Positions 16,793 to 25,726 of a DNA stretch of 64,000 nucleotides are shown here, piece by piece. Both the position numbers and the translations under genes were made by a program. Origin of the DNA: JAKLIN01 sp049288015 (GTDB lineage Archaea; Nanobdellota; Nanobdellia; Pacearchaeales; GW2011-AR1); assembly GCA_049288015.1 (NCBI GenBank), contig JBAQGX010000003.1, positions 1-64,000 on the forward strand. Reading direction: 5' to 3'. The number at the start of each line of letters is the position of its first letter. Position 1 is the stretch's first letter. The notes beneath the pieces were generated by a model. That model had not been told where the DNA came from. It did not search any database and worked only from the letters and a program-made list of their open reading frames with translations.

Positions 16793-17374
16793 TCACTTCT
16801 TTCCTCTTATCTTCAAAAATGCAAACACAAAAACGCCACCTAATAAGAATAGTAAAATACCGAAAAAGCTAGAATTATAACCGGAAGAATTTGCAATTAC
16901 ATTTCCAGTAGCATTAAGAGATATTGTAGCGACAGACCCTATAAAACTCAAAATAGCAAGAGGCAACAATATTGCCTTTACAACTCCTTCAAGATTGGTC
17001 CCCCTATCTTTATTGCTTTTACTATTTAGTGTACTATCTATAGCCTTGATAGTATTATCCAAATCATTTCTTCTTCTCCATAAATCCTTAATATCTGTTT
17101 TAGGATTTCTCTCCTGAATAAGTTCCAAAATCAGATTTTTGGCTGAAACATAATCAGATTTGGCACTCCTAAGCAATTCCTTTCTCTTAAAATAATTTTC
17201 AGTATGATGAGCTTGGTATACTAAAGCCTTTCCTGCATTCCCAAAATAACTGGCAGCTTTATCATAATCACTTATCCCAAGAACTGCGCGACCCTGACCT
17301 TCAAGCGTCTCAGCTAACTTACGATATTTATCAGTAGAATTCTCTTTACCGGACCTTTCTTTTTTATCTGCCAT
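16793..17374 (-). CDS. TPR-like membrane protein of the filament operon
   Basis: 193 residues. The N-terminal 110 are helical and tetratricopeptide-like (YDKAASYFGNAGKALVYQA, ELLRSAKSDYVSAKNLI), then a basic linker and two hydrophobic helices (about 128-150 and 168-187) separated by a short Asn/Ser-rich outer loop. It sits between the ATPase and platform genes, so a cytoplasmic adaptor role for the filament machine is a fair inference. No family name can be given with confidence. Confidence 0.65.
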   Translation of the reverse strand: MADKKERSGKENSTDKYRKLAETLEGQGRAVLGISDYDKAASYFGNAGKALVYQAHHTENYFKRKELLRSAKSDYVSAKNLILELIQERNPKTDIKDLWRRRNDLDNTIKAIDSTLNSKSNKDRGTNLEGVVKAILLPLAILSFIGSVATISLNATGNVIANSSGYNSSFFGILLFLLGGVFVFAFLKIRGKK

Positions 17375-17407
17375 AGCTATCTTAGTATTATTGTATTTAT
17401 AAAATTA

Positions 17408-19696
17408 TCAAAATTTTTTCTTTTTAATTTCTTCATTTAGCCATTTTTGCCAAGCAGGAAAAACTCTGTTGGATAAAGGCAATCCTACTTCTCCTCTAAT
17501 ATCATCTGAAATTTTATGAAAAACTTGATTAGATAATACATTAAATTCTGCTTCTAGAAGAGAATCATTTCCAGTCTTTTCTGAAGCATTAACTATTTCT
17601 TCCTTAATCTTGGCTCTCAATAAAATATTGTCATAAACAGCATCCCAATTCCCAGCCCATCCTTTTACATTTTCTGCAATTGATTTTATAACTTCACTAT
17701 CTCCATTAATCAAACTATCACTAGGTTCCAATTCATCTTTTTCAACATTGTAATTTAGAAGATCAGAAAATCCATTCTCTTCTAGAGGATCTCTTTTCCA
17801 ATGTTTCCTTACTTCTGAAATTTGTAAAAGCCTTTTCCAAGAATGTAAACCATCCGGAGATTTTAGGGGATTAGCAACAGCTATAATATCTGTAGCCTTA
17901 AAACTTGTAGCAGGAACCTCCAGATCATTAACTACCCTATCAAAAACAGCGTAAGGAGAAGCTCCATGAATCGTACCTGCAACAGTATTTGCTAAGGCAC
18001 CAACTCTCATTGCTTCATACAATGCTTTCGCCTCTGCACTTCTAACTTCACCTACAATCAAAGAAGAATCTCCAAGTCTTAAGCTAGTTCTTATTCCATC
18101 ATCTGCAGAAACTTCAGTTGTAGTATTTAATAAAGCGGAACGAACCTTCATCTGAAGGATATCATAATTCAATTTCTTCATAGATTCGAAAGGCAATTCC
18201 AAAGTATCTTCAATTATAATAATTCTAGTACTTGGAAGAATTTCTAGCATCAAACTCCCCAATAACGAAGTTTTTCCCGAACTCCTTGTTCCTGCAATCA
18301 ACATTGTTCTTCCTCCATCAACTAAAAAACTAAACAAACCTGCAGAAAGAGGATTCATCATCTTATTCTTTATAAAAAGAGAAAAGGTCCAAGGATCTTC
18401 TCTGTGCCTTCTTATCGCATAAGCTAATCCATTAGGGGAGAGAGGCTGTTGAATAATTGCTATTCTTGCTCTCATATTATCTATTTCTAATTGCGTATCT
18501 AAAATTGGATTTGCCTCATCAAGAGGTCTTCCAGAAATCATTCTAAACTTTGCAGCCCAAGAATCAACATCTTCTTGACTAGGCAGAATATTTGTATAAC
18601 ATTCGTCATAAATATCATGCCTTAGAAAAATATTTGTTAGAGGAATAGGGGCATTAAGAACTATATCTTGAATATGCTTATCCTGTAATAATACTTCTAT
18701 AAGTCCAAAACCAATTGTATGCCTTACAAGAATTTGAGCCAATTTATTTAAGTCAGAATAATTCAGGCTAATCCCCTGGGTTTGTGCAAGATCTTGCAAC
18801 AAATCCTTTGAGATATTAAAAAAAACTTGCCTTATTCTTTCTGTATCTGTAAATTCTTCCGCCTTAGGTTGGTGCTCAATAAGAACATTCCTTGCCAGAT
18901 TAAGAAGCATATTATAAGATTCATCTATAGAATTTTCTGGAGGAAGAAGATGATACATTAATTTTGATTCATTTTTCTTTCTCAAAATTGTAACTACAGA
19001 TTCATCATAATCTGCACCAGAAATTTTATACTGATCTACTATCTCAACATCTTCTGGAATAGAAGAAACAAGACGAGTGAAAGTAAAATTAGGAATAACA
19101 TCTGGTTCCAAAATCTTGTGATAAATTTCTCTGTCACCCTTCCTATAATCCTTTAAACTATCTGACAAACTTCGGATCAGTTTAGTATTTTGAAGAAGGT
19201 TAAACAATTTTTCAAGAAGCCTTATGTAATTTCCTTGATCTAATTTAGACTGAGGACCAATTTTTTCCAACATTATTTTGGCTTCAACAATGTTAGTTCT
19301 TACACTAAGATAAGCGGATACGGGGTCTCTTTTTAGAGAATATAAAATAGAAAAGATTTCATTGTACCTCTGTGGAAAAAACTGATCTGAAGATGTAACC
19401 AGCTTTTCTTTTGACAAAATCCTTTCCTGTCTAATCAGGTACGTATAAAGTTGTGAAATCTCTAAAAGAGTAGTAGTTTCATCCAAATTATAATTATAAT
19501 TTTTTTGTTGAACAAAAACTATTCTTGAAACATTTGGGTTCTCCATCAAAGCATCAATTGTTCTTTCCATCACTTCTGGAGAATCAGCAATGCTTGGAAC
19601 AAAAGGAGCACCTAAATAATTGATATAAAGTACTTCCTCTCCCCCTTCCCTTTGTGTCTCATAGGAATAAAGTGCCGCTCCGTTTTGAAATTGCAT
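17408..19696 (-). CDS. FlaI/VirB11-like type IV filament assembly ATPase
   Basis: 762 residues. The N-terminal 320 residues are a variable region; the C-terminal secretion-ATPase core carries Walker A AGTRSSGKTS (about 466-475), the Asp-box region IIIIEDTLELPF, Walker B SLIVGEVRSAEAK and a His-box segment TIHGASPYAV. It is the cytoplasmic hexameric motor for pilin insertion. It is the first gene of the minus-strand operon; a TATA-like TTTTAAACTC lies near 19729. Similar in core to archaellum FlaI, but no FlaH, FlaG or FlaF is nearby. Confidence 0.9.
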   Translation of the reverse strand: MQFQNGAALYSYETQREGGEEVLYINYLGAPFVPSIADSPEVMERTIDALMENPNVSRIVFVQQKNYNYNLDETTTLLEISQLYTYLIRQERILSKEKLVTSSDQFFPQRYNEIFSILYSLKRDPVSAYLSVRTNIVEAKIMLEKIGPQSKLDQGNYIRLLEKLFNLLQNTKLIRSLSDSLKDYRKGDREIYHKILEPDVIPNFTFTRLVSSIPEDVEIVDQYKISGADYDESVVTILRKKNESKLMYHLLPPENSIDESYNMLLNLARNVLIEHQPKAEEFTDTERIRQVFFNISKDLLQDLAQTQGISLNYSDLNKLAQILVRHTIGFGLIEVLLQDKHIQDIVLNAPIPLTNIFLRHDIYDECYTNILPSQEDVDSWAAKFRMISGRPLDEANPILDTQLEIDNMRARIAIIQQPLSPNGLAYAIRRHREDPWTFSLFIKNKMMNPLSAGLFSFLVDGGRTMLIAGTRSSGKTSLLGSLMLEILPSTRIIIIEDTLELPFESMKKLNYDILQMKVRSALLNTTTEVSADDGIRTSLRLGDSSLIVGEVRSAEAKALYEAMRVGALANTVAGTIHGASPYAVFDRVVNDLEVPATSFKATDIIAVANPLKSPDGLHSWKRLLQISEVRKHWKRDPLEENGFSDLLNYNVEKDELEPSDSLINGDSEVIKSIAENVKGWAGNWDAVYDNILLRAKIKEEIVNASEKTGNDSLLEAEFNVLSNQVFHKISDDIRGEVGLPLSNRVFPAWQKWLNEEIKKKKF

Positions 19697-19810
19697 ATTT
19701 GCCTCTTACACTTGAAGTAAAACCCTCTGAGTTTAAAATTTTTTGTATAATTAAGACTATTAGAGAGAAGTAAACAAAACAATTTTAAACTCTTCAAACC
19801 TTTTTACAAC

Positions 19811-20131
19811 ATGGCAGGTGATACGATGAATTCTCAGAATTCTTATGCTCCAGATATAAATTTGATAGTTAGAGATTTGGAAGAAAAGCAGAGAATGTTG
19901 AAAAATCAGTTTCTTTTGATAGGAAAGAACTTAATTGAAATAAAAGAAAAGAGCTCAAAAGAGATTATTGAAATAAGAAAAGATATTGAAATGATAAAAA
20001 GCAATATGGAAAGATTAACTTCCTTTCTTGACAGTGCGTCGGAAGAATTTCCCAAGTTTGCAAGAAAAGATGATTTAGATATAGTATCTAAACAAATGAG
20101 GATGTTTCAGCCATTTGGAGGGCAGAAATAA
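19811..20131 (+). CDS. Coiled-coil protein divergent from the filament operon
   Basis: 106 residues, almost all predicted coiled coil from about residue 17 to 80 (DLEEKQRMLKNQFLLIGKN, EIRKDIEMIKSNMERLTS). There is no membrane segment, so it is cytoplasmic. It is divergent from the ATPase gene and its stop overlaps the start of the next coiled-coil gene by one base. Analogy with archaellum FlaC/D accessory proteins is possible but not demonstrable. A second Met lies five codons on. Confidence 0.65.
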   Translation: MAGDTMNSQNSYAPDINLIVRDLEEKQRMLKNQFLLIGKNLIEIKEKSSKEIIEIRKDIEMIKSNMERLTSFLDSASEEFPKFARKDDLDIVSKQMRMFQPFGGQK

Positions 20132-20853
20132 TGGGAGCATTAGAGCAAGTAACACAAATGAGAAGAGAAGGAAAAACAGATGAAGAGATAATATCCAACT
20201 TGAAGAACCAAAGAGTGTCTCCAAAAGAAATAAACGACGCTTTGAACCATGCTCAGATAAAGAACGCAGTCTCAGATATAAGAGGAGATGACGGAGATAT
20301 TCCGATGCCTCAATCTCCAGGAGACCAACAATACCCAGATCAGAACTATAGCAATTATAATCAAGCTGCCCCTCAAGAACAACAGAGTTACGGAGACCAA
20401 GATCAGGTATATAATCCTCAACCCCAAGAGTATTACCCTCAACAAAATTACCAAAGTTATGGAGACGCTTATTCTCAAACAAATACAGATACAATTGTTG
20501 AAGTTTCAGAACAAGTTTTCGATGAAAAAATTTCAAATGTAATGAAAAAAGTAGATTCTATGGATGAATTCAAATCTCTAACCCAAGCGAGACTAGATCA
20601 CCTTGATGAGAGATTAAAAAGAATCGAAGTAGTAATTGATAGGCTTCAATCAGCAATATTAGAAAAAGTAGGATCATATGGAAATAATCTTGAAAGCATA
20701 AAAAAAGAAATGTCTATGATGCAAGACTCATTCAGTAAAACATTAGGCTCAATGGTAGACCTGTCAAAAAACAAAACTCCAAGGCAGACTCAACCTGAAG
20801 AAAGCGAAGAAGAACCAGAATCAAAAGAAAAGAATTCTAAAAAAAAGAAATAA
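20131..20853 (+). CDS. Protein with helical head, Gln/Tyr/Pro-rich linker and coiled coil
   Basis: 240 residues in four parts: a short helical N-terminus (1-45, RREGKTDEEIISNLKNQ), a low-complexity linker rich in Q, Y, N, P and D (about 55-120), a coiled coil (about 130-205, DERLKRIEVVIDRLQSAI) and a Lys/Glu-rich tail. The linker resembles prion-like, phase-separating sequence. It is coupled to the 106-residue coiled-coil gene, and the two likely form a complex. A cytoplasmic hub for the filament machine is inference from position. Confidence 0.65.
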   Translation: MGALEQVTQMRREGKTDEEIISNLKNQRVSPKEINDALNHAQIKNAVSDIRGDDGDIPMPQSPGDQQYPDQNYSNYNQAAPQEQQSYGDQDQVYNPQPQEYYPQQNYQSYGDAYSQTNTDTIVEVSEQVFDEKISNVMKKVDSMDEFKSLTQARLDHLDERLKRIEVVIDRLQSAILEKVGSYGNNLESIKKEMSMMQDSFSKTLGSMVDLSKNKTPRQTQPEESEEEPESKEKNSKKKK

Positions 20854-20855
20854 TT

Positions 20856-21431
20856 TTACTGTCCACCCGGAGGCATCAACAAGAAAGGCTTGTAATCTTT
20901 TGGTTGCCCTTTCTTAGGAATTCCAACAATTGCCGCGATACCAACTACTACTAAGACTATAATAATAATAGTACCTGCAGAAGACCCAAGGTTATCTTGT
21001 ATCCAAGACCAAGCATTCACTCCTGCCTGACCCGAACTTTGTGCCACCACAACTACTGCAACAATAGCTGCAATTGCTAATAGAATATAGACTATCCATT
21101 TTTGATTTACCGGATCTATAAAAAGTCCCATGACAATGAGGAAAACTAAAATAATAGAAATTCCTATGCCCAAGTTTGGAAAGATCTGAGAGAAAAACTG
21201 AGGAACAATGTTAAACTGTAATGACATTAATCCAACAGCTAAAGCAATTATAGCTGTTACTCCCTTATTCTCCTTGAACAAACCCATTCTATTAAGAATT
21301 CCAAATACCAAAGCAAAAATCAACAAAAAAGGAATAGCATAACTGAAAAATCCTAGCTGAGCCAGATTGTTTAAAGCATCCCCAATCCCCCCGCTAGTAA
21401 AAACTGCAGAATCTAAAATACCACCTATCAT
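20856..21431 (-). CDS. Multi-span membrane protein
   Basis: 191 residues with about five hydrophobic helices (near 28-47, 58-78, 86-107, 111-130 and 152-170), a polar segment GQAGVNAWSWIQDNLG and a soluble tail KGQPKDYKPFLLMPP. It converges with the coiled-coil gene three bases away. The next gene upstream encodes a membrane protein of similar layout (168 residues), so they may be diverged paralogues. Function unknown. Confidence 0.6.
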   Translation of the reverse strand: MIGGILDSAVFTSGGIGDALNNLAQLGFFSYAIPFLLIFALVFGILNRMGLFKENKGVTAIIALAVGLMSLQFNIVPQFFSQIFPNLGIGISIILVFLIVMGLFIDPVNQKWIVYILLAIAAIVAVVVVAQSSGQAGVNAWSWIQDNLGSSAGTIIIIVLVVVGIAAIVGIPKKGQPKDYKPFLLMPPGGQ

Positions 21432-21483
21432 TTTAAAGACTAAAATCTAATTATTTAAATATGTTTCTAATCAACGACTAAAA

Positions 21484-21990
21484 TTAATGTTTCTTTCCAC
21501 CCATTCCGAGAACAATTGCAAGTGCAGCGCCGATTAAAATTACAAAAATAAGATTTGTCCAAAATGGTTCACTCCAAACTTGTCCGAACAATAAACTTGT
21601 CACGCTACCTGCTGAAATTCCAAATGCCCACAAAACCCCCAAAAGAATCGCAACGGCAAATATAACTAATAAAACTGTCCTAAACCCTTTATGTTCTGAT
21701 AATTTGAATCCTTCCTCCCCACTTAAAAATCCCCAAATTACAAGAATAACAAATACAATAACAAGAGAGATTGAAAGGAATAAAACTAAATTATTTATAA
21801 CTGCAGAATAATTGAAAGCTGTTACAATAATAAGACCAATTATAAAAGAAACAAAAGCATCAAGCTGAGCTTTATCTCCTAAAACCTTTGTCTTCTGAAG
21901 TATAGCAAAAACAATAAAAAAGACTAGCAGAAAAGGAAGAAATATACTTGTAAATATAGAACTTTGTAAAAATATTGCTGGGTTTGCCAT
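21484..21990 (-). CDS. Multi-span membrane protein
   Basis: 168 residues, about five hydrophobic helices, ending GMGGKKH. The start FLQSSIFTSIFLPFLLVFFIVFAILQKTK resembles the opening of the neighbouring 191-residue protein in spacing and hydrophobic pattern, with the segment FLLVFFIVFAIL against FLLIFALVFGIL. It lies eight bases downstream of the PRC-barrel gene and probably shares its transcript. Function unknown. Confidence 0.6.
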   Translation of the reverse strand: MANPAIFLQSSIFTSIFLPFLLVFFIVFAILQKTKVLGDKAQLDAFVSFIIGLIIVTAFNYSAVINNLVLFLSISLVIVFVILVIWGFLSGEEGFKLSEHKGFRTVLLVIFAVAILLGVLWAFGISAGSVTSLLFGQVWSEPFWTNLIFVILIGAALAIVLGMGGKKH

Positions 21991-21997
21991 ATTATCT

Positions 21998-22279
21998 TTA
22001 TGCTAGATCTTGTGAAGATTCCTCAAAATCAGAATCTGGTGCACTTGGTAATGCAGAGGAACTGATTATTAAAACATCTCCAATAGATTTCACAAACTGG
22101 TGAGGGATAATAACACCTCTGGCTCCTCCAATCAAAGAAGAAACACCTCCTCCAACTCTTATTCTCCATCCATCTACTCTGTTCTCAAAAAGATTAGCCT
22201 CTTCTACCTCTCCAAAGTACTCCCCAGAATCGGTATAGACTCTTAATCCAAGAACCTCTGTAATTTTTCTGACTCTCAT
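21998..22279 (-). CDS. PRC-barrel domain protein
   Basis: 93 residues from the Met at 22279. The frame can be extended 15 codons upstream, but an AT-rich TTAAATATTTAAATA promoter-like tract at about 22291-22306 lies inside that extension. The core VLGLRVYTDSGEYFGEVEEA is the PRC-barrel pattern, a small beta barrel often used for protein contacts. The tail is acidic. Another PRC-barrel protein lies at 39945-40202. Confidence 0.78.
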   Translation of the reverse strand: MRVRKITEVLGLRVYTDSGEYFGEVEEANLFENRVDGWRIRVGGGVSSLIGGARGVIIPHQFVKSIGDVLIISSSALPSAPDSDFEESSQDLA

Positions 22280-22428
22280 GAAAATAGTCTGTGTTAAATA
22301 TTTAAATACTTTTCCGTTTTCCATTACTTAGTTTATAGAAATAATAACTTAAAAATCTTGAAAGACAATTTGTAATTATATCTCAAACAATAAATAAATT
22401 TATAAGAATTAAAAATCTTTAGAAAGAC

Positions 22429-23064
22429 ATGTTCAATAAAAAAGAGGTAGCCACAATAATTATTGCAGCGATCATTATTGCCTTTTCAACAAGCTTGCTT
22501 TTAGGAGGTATTATAGCTTTCTTATGGACATTACTCGCAGTATTTGTATTAATTCTTATCAATGTTCTTGCAAAAAAGATTTTTGGATTCTATCTTGAAA
22601 CTGAAACGGAAATAAAATTCTGGGAAATAAATGGTATGGGAATAAAAAAGAGAAAAAATTTCAATAAACCTTTCCCAATGGGAGCATTTCTCCCTCTTCT
22701 ATCTAAAATAGTACTCTTTCCTCTTAATGGATTCGCATGGATGGCTTCCCTTGTCTTTGAAGTAAAACCAAAATCTCAGAGGGCAGCAAAAAGGCACGGA
22801 CTGTATACTTTCTCAGAAATGACTGAAGAACATATTGGATATATCGCTGCAGCAGGAATTCTTGCAACATTGGTATTTGCAGTAATAGGTTATCTTCTTG
22901 GCTTCACAGAATTTTCAAAGTTAAGTCTTTATTATGCCTTGTTTAATATGATTCCAATTTCTAGCCTAGATGGAAATAAGATCTTTTTCGGGAATATAGT
23001 CCTCTGGAGTTTCTTGTCTTGTCTTGTTGTAGTTGGATTATTTTTCATGATCTTTATAATATAG
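22429..23064 (+). CDS. Site-2-protease-like (M50) membrane protein lacking HExxH
   Basis: 211 residues with about five membrane helices. Near the C-terminus NMIPISSLDGNKIFF matches the second metal-ligand motif of M50 intramembrane proteases (NxxPxxxLDG). The position where HExxH is expected (around residues 43-50) reads LINVLAKKI, so the zinc site is incomplete and proteolysis is unlikely by the known mechanism. It is followed 16 bases later by the helicase gene. Confidence 0.68.
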   Translation: MFNKKEVATIIIAAIIIAFSTSLLLGGIIAFLWTLLAVFVLILINVLAKKIFGFYLETETEIKFWEINGMGIKKRKNFNKPFPMGAFLPLLSKIVLFPLNGFAWMASLVFEVKPKSQRAAKRHGLYTFSEMTEEHIGYIAAAGILATLVFAVIGYLLGFTEFSKLSLYYALFNMIPISSLDGNKIFFGNIVLWSFLSCLVVVGLFFMIFII

Positions 23065-23080
23065 AGAAAGTAAAACAAAA

Positions 23081-24634
23081 ATGGAATTTCTCAAGGATAT
23101 TTCCCCTAGGGATTATCAGCAAAAAATTTTTGAAACATGTAAAGAAAAGAATTGTTTAGTTGTAATCCCAACAGGATTGGGAAAAACATTGATTGCTCTT
23201 ATGCTAGTTATTGAAAGAATGAAAAATTTCCCAGGTCAAAAAGTTTTATTTCTTGCTCCAACAAAACCTCTAGCAGAGCAGCATCTTGAATATTTCAAAA
23301 AACATCTTCCAGAGCTATTTGGAGATTTTCAATTATTTACTGGAAGCGTAAAAGCCGAAAAAAGGAAAGAAATATGGAAAAGTGCAGATATCATATTTTC
23401 AACACCTCAATGCATTGCCAACGATTTAAGAAACAAGCTCTATAACTTAAAAGAAGTTTGCTTGCTTATTGAAGATGAAGCTCATAGATGTATAAAAAAT
23501 TATGATTACACTTACGTTGCCCATAATTATATAGAAGAAGCAAAAAATAAGAGAATTTTAGGTTTAACTGCCTCTCCGGGAAGTGATAATCAAAAGATAA
23601 AAGAAATATGTAAAAATCTCTCCATTGAAGATGTAGAGTTAAGAACTAGAAACAGTGAGGATGTAAAACATAATCTTCAAGATTTAGAATTTGAAAAAGT
23701 TTATGTAAATCTCCCCCCAGAATTTGAAGAAATAAAGTATACTATAAAAAAAATCCATGATGAATATATAGATCAGCTAAAATCTCTTGGGTTATTATAC
23801 GAAATCCCCACAAAAATTAATTTAATAAAACTCCAAGGAAAATTAGGGCTTATTTTATCAAGAGGGAACAGGGACTTCAGTATATTCAGAGGATTGTCTG
23901 CTTGCGCAACCGCAATAAAATTGCAACATGCGTTAGAATTAATCGAAACACAAACTGTAAATGGATTTAACAATTATATGAAGGATTTATTTGAACAATC
24001 AGCAAAATCAAAAACTAAGGCGGTTCAACAACTTGTGAAGAGACCAGAATTCAACTTTGCATTCATAAAATCAAATAATCTTATTTCAAAAGGAATAGAA
24101 CATCCTAAAGTAGCAGAATTAACAAGGATTATAGAAGAAGAAAAATTAAACCCTGAAAAAATGAGGGTGATTATATTCTCCCAATACAGAGAAACAGCTT
24201 CTTTAATTTCAAAAAAATTAAATGAAATTGAAGGAGTAAATGCTCAGATTTTTGTTGGACAACTAAAAAAGAAAGAAACAGGATTAAGTCAAAAAGAACA
24301 AAAGAAGACTATAGAAGATTTTTCAGAGGGCAAAATAAATATTCTCTGTGCAACTTCAATAGGAGAAGAGGGATTAGATATCCCTGAAGTAAGTCTGGTC
24401 ATTTTTTACGAACCTGTGCCTTCCGCAATAAGAGCAATACAAAGGGCTGGAAGAACAGCTCGTCTAAAAAAAGGAAAACTTATAATGTTGATAACCAGAA
24501 AAACTAGGGACGAAACATTTTATTATGTTTCAAGGCAAAAAGAAAAAAGCATGAATTCTGCAATAGAAGAGATAAAAAAAGAAATGTCTGAAAAAAAGTT
24601 AGAATTTCAAGAAAAATTAGATGAAATAATATAA
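23081..24634 (+). CDS. Hef-type DEAH helicase (helicase half only)
   Basis: 517 residues. Motif I PTGLGKT (30-36), motif II DEAH (132-135), motif III TASPGS and motif VI QRAGRTAR are visible, with the long insertion of about 150 residues between the RecA domains that marks the Hef/Mph1/FANCM family. Archaeal Hef usually carries an ERCC4 nuclease and HhH domain on the same chain; here the protein stops after the helicase and the nuclease is a separate gene at 25727. It would process stalled forks. Confidence 0.88.
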   Translation: MEFLKDISPRDYQQKIFETCKEKNCLVVIPTGLGKTLIALMLVIERMKNFPGQKVLFLAPTKPLAEQHLEYFKKHLPELFGDFQLFTGSVKAEKRKEIWKSADIIFSTPQCIANDLRNKLYNLKEVCLLIEDEAHRCIKNYDYTYVAHNYIEEAKNKRILGLTASPGSDNQKIKEICKNLSIEDVELRTRNSEDVKHNLQDLEFEKVYVNLPPEFEEIKYTIKKIHDEYIDQLKSLGLLYEIPTKINLIKLQGKLGLILSRGNRDFSIFRGLSACATAIKLQHALELIETQTVNGFNNYMKDLFEQSAKSKTKAVQQLVKRPEFNFAFIKSNNLISKGIEHPKVAELTRIIEEEKLNPEKMRVIIFSQYRETASLISKKLNEIEGVNAQIFVGQLKKKETGLSQKEQKKTIEDFSEGKINILCATSIGEEGLDIPEVSLVIFYEPVPSAIRAIQRAGRTARLKKGKLIMLITRKTRDETFYYVSRQKEKSMNSAIEEIKKEMSEKKLEFQEKLDEII

Positions 24635-24671
24635 CAACAATATTTATAAAAAATTTCAAATTTAACCCAAA

Positions 24672-25721
24672 ATGGCAAGAATTATCGGAAAAGGTTTTTC
24701 ATTTGATGATGTTCTTATTGTTCCAAAATATAACAAAATTCTTTCAAGAAGAGATGTTACACTAAAAACTCGTGTTACGCGAAACTATTACATTGATATT
24801 CCCCTCATTGCTGCAAATATGGATACAATATGCGAATCAAGAATGGCAATAACAATTGGAAAATTAGGAGGACTGGGAGTTATCCATCGCTTTATGACTA
24901 TCGAAGAGCAAGCTAAACAAGTCAAAGAGGTCAGAGAACAGGGTCTTATTGCTGCAGCAGCTATAGGAGTTAAAGATGTTCCAGAAAGATCAGAGGCGTT
25001 GGTAAATTCAGGAGTGAATATATTGGTACTTGATATTGCACATGGACATTCCAAATATGCAGGAAAAACATTAGACTATCTCAAAGAAAAGTATCCTCAT
25101 ATTGATGTTATGGCAGGGAACATTGCAACAAAAGATGCCGCAGAATACTTTCTCAGTAAAGGGGCAGATGCAGTAAAGGTAGGAATAGGCCCCGGATCTT
25201 TATGTACAACAAGAATTATGGTGGGAGCAGGAATTCCGCAACTCACAGCAATAATGGATGTGTATGAAGCAACAAAGGGAGAAATCCCCATCTGTGCTGA
25301 TGGAGGAATAAAGAAACCTGCAGATGTAGTAAAGGCCCTTGGAGCAGGAGCAGATACTATAATGTGTGGATATATTTTCTCGGGAACGGAAGAAACACCT
25401 GGAGAAATTATTTCAAAAGGAAATGAAAGATTCAAGATGTATAGAGGTTCCGCAAGTTATGACGTTGCTGTCAAAAAAGCTGAACTAGATGGTGAAAGTG
25501 ATAAAGAAATAATAAGCATTGAAGGAGAAAAAACTAGGATTCCTTACAAAGGAAAGTTAGAGCCAATTATAAAAAAATATCTTGGATCTCTAGCATCTGG
25601 AATGACTTACCTGGGAGCAAAAAGTATGAAAAGTCTAATAGGAAAAGCTGATTTTATCGAAATAACAAATTCTGGAATTGAAGAAAGCAAAGCAAATGGT
25701 ATTTCAGAGAAATCTACTTAA
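24672..25721 (+). CDS. IMP dehydrogenase/GMP reductase family enzyme without CBS domains
   Basis: 349 residues. TIM barrel with the catalytic loop GIGPGSLCTTRIMVGAG (nucleophilic Cys), CADGGIKKPADVVKALGAGAD and the late segment YLGSLASGMTYLGAKSM. The regulatory CBS pair normally inserted after about residue 90 of IMPDH is missing. Loop residues are closer to IMPDH (IPQLTAI) than to GMP reductase, but the two are not separable by eye. It acts at the guanine branch of purine synthesis or salvage. It sits between the helicase and nuclease halves of Hef. Confidence 0.85.
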   Translation: MARIIGKGFSFDDVLIVPKYNKILSRRDVTLKTRVTRNYYIDIPLIAANMDTICESRMAITIGKLGGLGVIHRFMTIEEQAKQVKEVREQGLIAAAAIGVKDVPERSEALVNSGVNILVLDIAHGHSKYAGKTLDYLKEKYPHIDVMAGNIATKDAAEYFLSKGADAVKVGIGPGSLCTTRIMVGAGIPQLTAIMDVYEATKGEIPICADGGIKKPADVVKALGAGADTIMCGYIFSGTEETPGEIISKGNERFKMYRGSASYDVAVKKAELDGESDKEIISIEGEKTRIPYKGKLEPIIKKYLGSLASGMTYLGAKSMKSLIGKADFIEITNSGIEESKANGISEKST

Positions 25722-25726
25722 AAAAA

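Noticed and set aside
8963..19696. Reading the filament operon as an archaellum
   Set aside because: FlaH, FlaG and FlaF homologues are not seen and the pilins lack archaellin-like length and sequence; a type IV pilus-like or unassigned filament fits better.
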